This document shows, piece after piece, positions 61,807 through 64,000 of a stretch of DNA of 64,000 nucleotides. The notes beneath the pieces are model-generated. The model was not told where the DNA came from. It ran no database searches and saw only the letters and a list, made by a program, of their open reading frames with translations. This stretch comes from Luteolibacter ambystomatis. Its GTDB lineage: Bacteria; Verrucomicrobiota; Verrucomicrobiia; Verrucomicrobiales; Akkermansiaceae. The DNA lies in contig NZ_CP073100.1 of assembly GCF_018137965.1 (NCBI RefSeq), forward strand, positions 744,001-808,000. The letters are read 5' to 3'. Each line of letters opens with the position of its first letter. The stretch's first letter is position 1. The position numbers and the translations under genes are program-made.

Positions 61807-62535
61807 ATGCGTATGAAAAACCATCTGTTGCCCGCCGCCCTCCTCATGCTCGCCTCCGCGCCGCTGCTGTCCGCCGGAGAGCTGCCGGCTTCCTATGAAA
61901 CCCGCTCGGAGGGGGATTTCGCATTCTCGCTGACCGCAGGTTATGAATCGCTGCATGTCTATCGGGGAGCCGACTCCAGCATGGGCAGCGCCAACCTGTG
62001 GCAGGGACTGGACGTGGAGTACAAGGACTTCCTCCACTTCAATCTTTACCACGGCAGCGGTACCAATTCCGATTATGAGGAGCTCACTCCCAGCGCCTAT
62101 GTCCACCACGATTTCGGTCCGGTGGATGCCGCTCTCGGCGTGATCTGGTATCATTTCCCCGACTACCATTCCTCGGACAGCGTCGAGTTCTACCTGCGGC
62201 TTTCGCACGACTTCAAGAACGGCATCTCGACCTGGATGCACGTGGGCTACAATGAGGATGCGGACGGCTGGTACGAGGAGCTCGGCATCAAATACACCCG
62301 TGAGATCACCGAGCGCCTGTCGCTCGCTCCCTATGCCTCGATTGGCTTCTCCCAGCACTATCGCGGACCCACCGGCAGTGATGGCCTGGACAATCTCACC
62401 ATCGGCCTCACCGCTCCCTACAAGATCACCAAGCAGGTTTCCCTGACGCCCGCCGTTGGGCTGGCCCTGCCATTGGACACTTTTGATGGCGACAACGAGC
62501 TGTGGGGTGCCCTGACCCTTTCCATCAGCTTCTAA
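61807..62535 (+). CDS. outer-membrane beta-barrel-like protein upstream of glpF
   Basis: 242 aa; ATG 61813 is an alternative. Signal peptide (LLPAALLMLASAPLLSAG). The mature part is strand-rich with alternating hydrophobic residues (FAFSLTAGYESLHVYRG, LWQGLDVEYKDFLHFNLYHG, AALGVIWYHFPDYHS, GISTWMHVGYNED) and ends in Phe (LSISF), as barrel proteins do. By position, 25 bp before glpF, it may pass glycerol or glycerol diesters through the outer membrane. The family is not recognised with certainty. Confidence 0.72.
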   Translation: MRMKNHLLPAALLMLASAPLLSAGELPASYETRSEGDFAFSLTAGYESLHVYRGADSSMGSANLWQGLDVEYKDFLHFNLYHGSGTNSDYEELTPSAYVHHDFGPVDAALGVIWYHFPDYHSSDSVEFYLRLSHDFKNGISTWMHVGYNEDADGWYEELGIKYTREITERLSLAPYASIGFSQHYRGPTGSDGLDNLTIGLTAPYKITKQVSLTPAVGLALPLDTFDGDNELWGALTLSISF

Positions 62536-62560
62536 ATCCAAACCAAAAACCATCCGAATC

Positions 62561-63325
62561 ATGAACCACTATCTCGCCGAGTTCGTCGGCACGGCCATCC
62601 TGATCCTGCTCGGCAATGGCGTGGTCGCCAATGCGGTCCTCGCCAAATCGAAGGGCAACAGCGGCGGCTGGATCGTCATCACCGCCGGTTGGGCCTTCGC
62701 CGTAGGGTTGGCTGTTTACGCCACCGGTCGTATTTCCGGGGCGCATTTGAATCCCGCCGTCACTCTCGCGCTTGCCACCACCGGCGGCTTTCCATGGGCG
62801 GAGGTGCCCGGCTACATCGCCTCCCAACTCGGCGGTGCCATCGCCGGTGCTACGCTGGTGTGGCTCACCTATCTCAGCCATTGGGGGGCGACCGAGGACA
62901 AGGGGGCGAAGCTCGCCTGTTTCTGCACGGCCCCGGCGATCCGGTCCACGGTGCCGAATTTCATCACCGAGTTCATCGGAACGGCCATGCTGGTCTTCGC
63001 GGTGATGGCGATTGGTCGTGTGAATGCCGGAAACACGATGGACGCCGGAGAAGCCGCGGATGCGATGGCTGGCATCGCCGCCACGTGGTGGTCTCCCTTG
63101 CTTGTCGCGCTTACGGTGTTCTCGATCGGTCTCTCGCTCGGTGGTCCCACCGGCTATGCGATCAATCCGGCCCGCGACCTTGGGCCACGCATCGCGCACG
63201 CGATTCTGCCGGTGGCCAACAAGGGCAGCTCCGACTGGAGCTATGCCTGGATTCCGGTCGCCGCTCCTATTGCCGGCGGCATTGCCGGCGGTCTGTTGTT
63301 CAAGGCTCTCGGCTTCGCAGGCTGA
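62561..63325 (+). CDS. glpF: glycerol uptake facilitator (aquaglyceroporin)
   Basis: 254 aa. MIP family: six helices and two NPA half-helices, GAHLNPAVT near residues 61-69 and [12 protein letters not shown] near 197-208. The Asp right after the second NPAR is the glycerol-facilitator mark, as opposed to water-only aquaporins. Passive entry of glycerol. Located between the barrel protein and glpK, 34 bp before glpK. Confidence 0.93.
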   Translation: MNHYLAEFVGTAILILLGNGVVANAVLAKSKGNSGGWIVITAGWAFAVGLAVYATGRISGAHLNPAVTLALATTGGFPWAEVPGYIASQLGGAIAGATLVWLTYLSHWGATEDKGAKLACFCTAPAIRSTVPNFITEFIGTAMLVFAVMAIGRVNAGNTMDAGEAADAMAGIAATWWSPLLVALTVFSIGLSLGGPTGYAINPARDLGPRIAHAILPVANKGSSDWSYAWIPVAAPIAGGIAGGLLFKALGFAG

Positions 63326-63359
63326 TTCCATCTCAAAAAACTCCAATCATCCCAACCAC

Positions 63360-64000
<641 letters not shown>

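Overview
The window reads as chromosomal DNA of a Verrucomicrobiota bacterium, probably near Luteolibacter, Haloferula or Prosthecobacter. The evidence is the high GC content, very large secreted repeat proteins with a calcium-loop type C-terminal domain, an isolated rpoA-rplQ pair, an imuA-imuB-dnaE2 cassette behind a perfect TGTTC-N4-GAACA box (the LexA motif described for this phylum), and abundant hairpin-forming intergenic repeats. No phage, conjugative or CRISPR locus is visible. The genus is inference.

Layout. 0.5-3.4 kb: purine synthesis (purM, purF). 3.6-10.4 kb: secreted phosphoesterase, octaheme cytochrome with HEAT/TPR repeats, rhamnogalacturonan-acetylesterase-like SGNH hydrolase, YkuD-like protein and a MidA-type methyltransferase. 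10.5-12.0 kb: a tandem array of four small paralogous exported proteins. 12-16 kb: HPP membrane protein, adenosine deaminase, two TPM-like proteins. 16.3-19.5 kb: methyltransferase, then an overlapping set of two HtrA-like proteins and a P-loop kinase. 19.5-24.3 kb: a 1604-aa metzincin protein. 24.4-26.1 kb: photolyase and a small AP2-like protein. 26.8-28.3 kb: rpoA-rplQ. 28.7-30.8 kb: a four-gene ExbB/ExbD-type operon. 30.9-32.6 kb: fabF and a thioesterase. 32.8-38.1 kb: the SOS mutagenesis operon. 38-46 kb: C39-like membrane peptidase, OppD-type ATPase, Der GTPase, a zinc-ribbon protein, and a TesA-like esterase divergent from a YbbA/YbbP-type ABC system. 46.6-51.4 kb: rpsU, then haem/sirohaem genes (ccsA/hemX-like, hemA, hemC, cobA-hemD fusion). 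51.6 kb: tRNA-Thr(CGT) with a partial copy 150 bp upstream. 51.7-59.9 kb: a 2753-aa surface protein. 60.3-64 kb: GNAT acetyltransferase and a DeoR-type regulator divergent from an outer-membrane barrel protein, glpF and glpK (cut by the window end).

The most unusual items are a composite family of palindromic intergenic elements (about 260-310 bp with 52-bp inverted ends in two copies, a half copy elsewhere, plus at least three other repeat types); a pair of overlapping HtrA-like genes, the second of which has lost the catalytic His and carries a PDZ domain inside its second barrel; the four-member lipoprotein family; an ExbD-like protein with Asn where ExbD has its key Asp; the tRNA-Thr anticodon-arm duplication; and the duplicated propeller/Fn3/choice-of-anchor-D architecture of the 2753-aa protein. 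Much of the window is ordinary housekeeping. All identifications come from reading the sequence by eye, with no database search.
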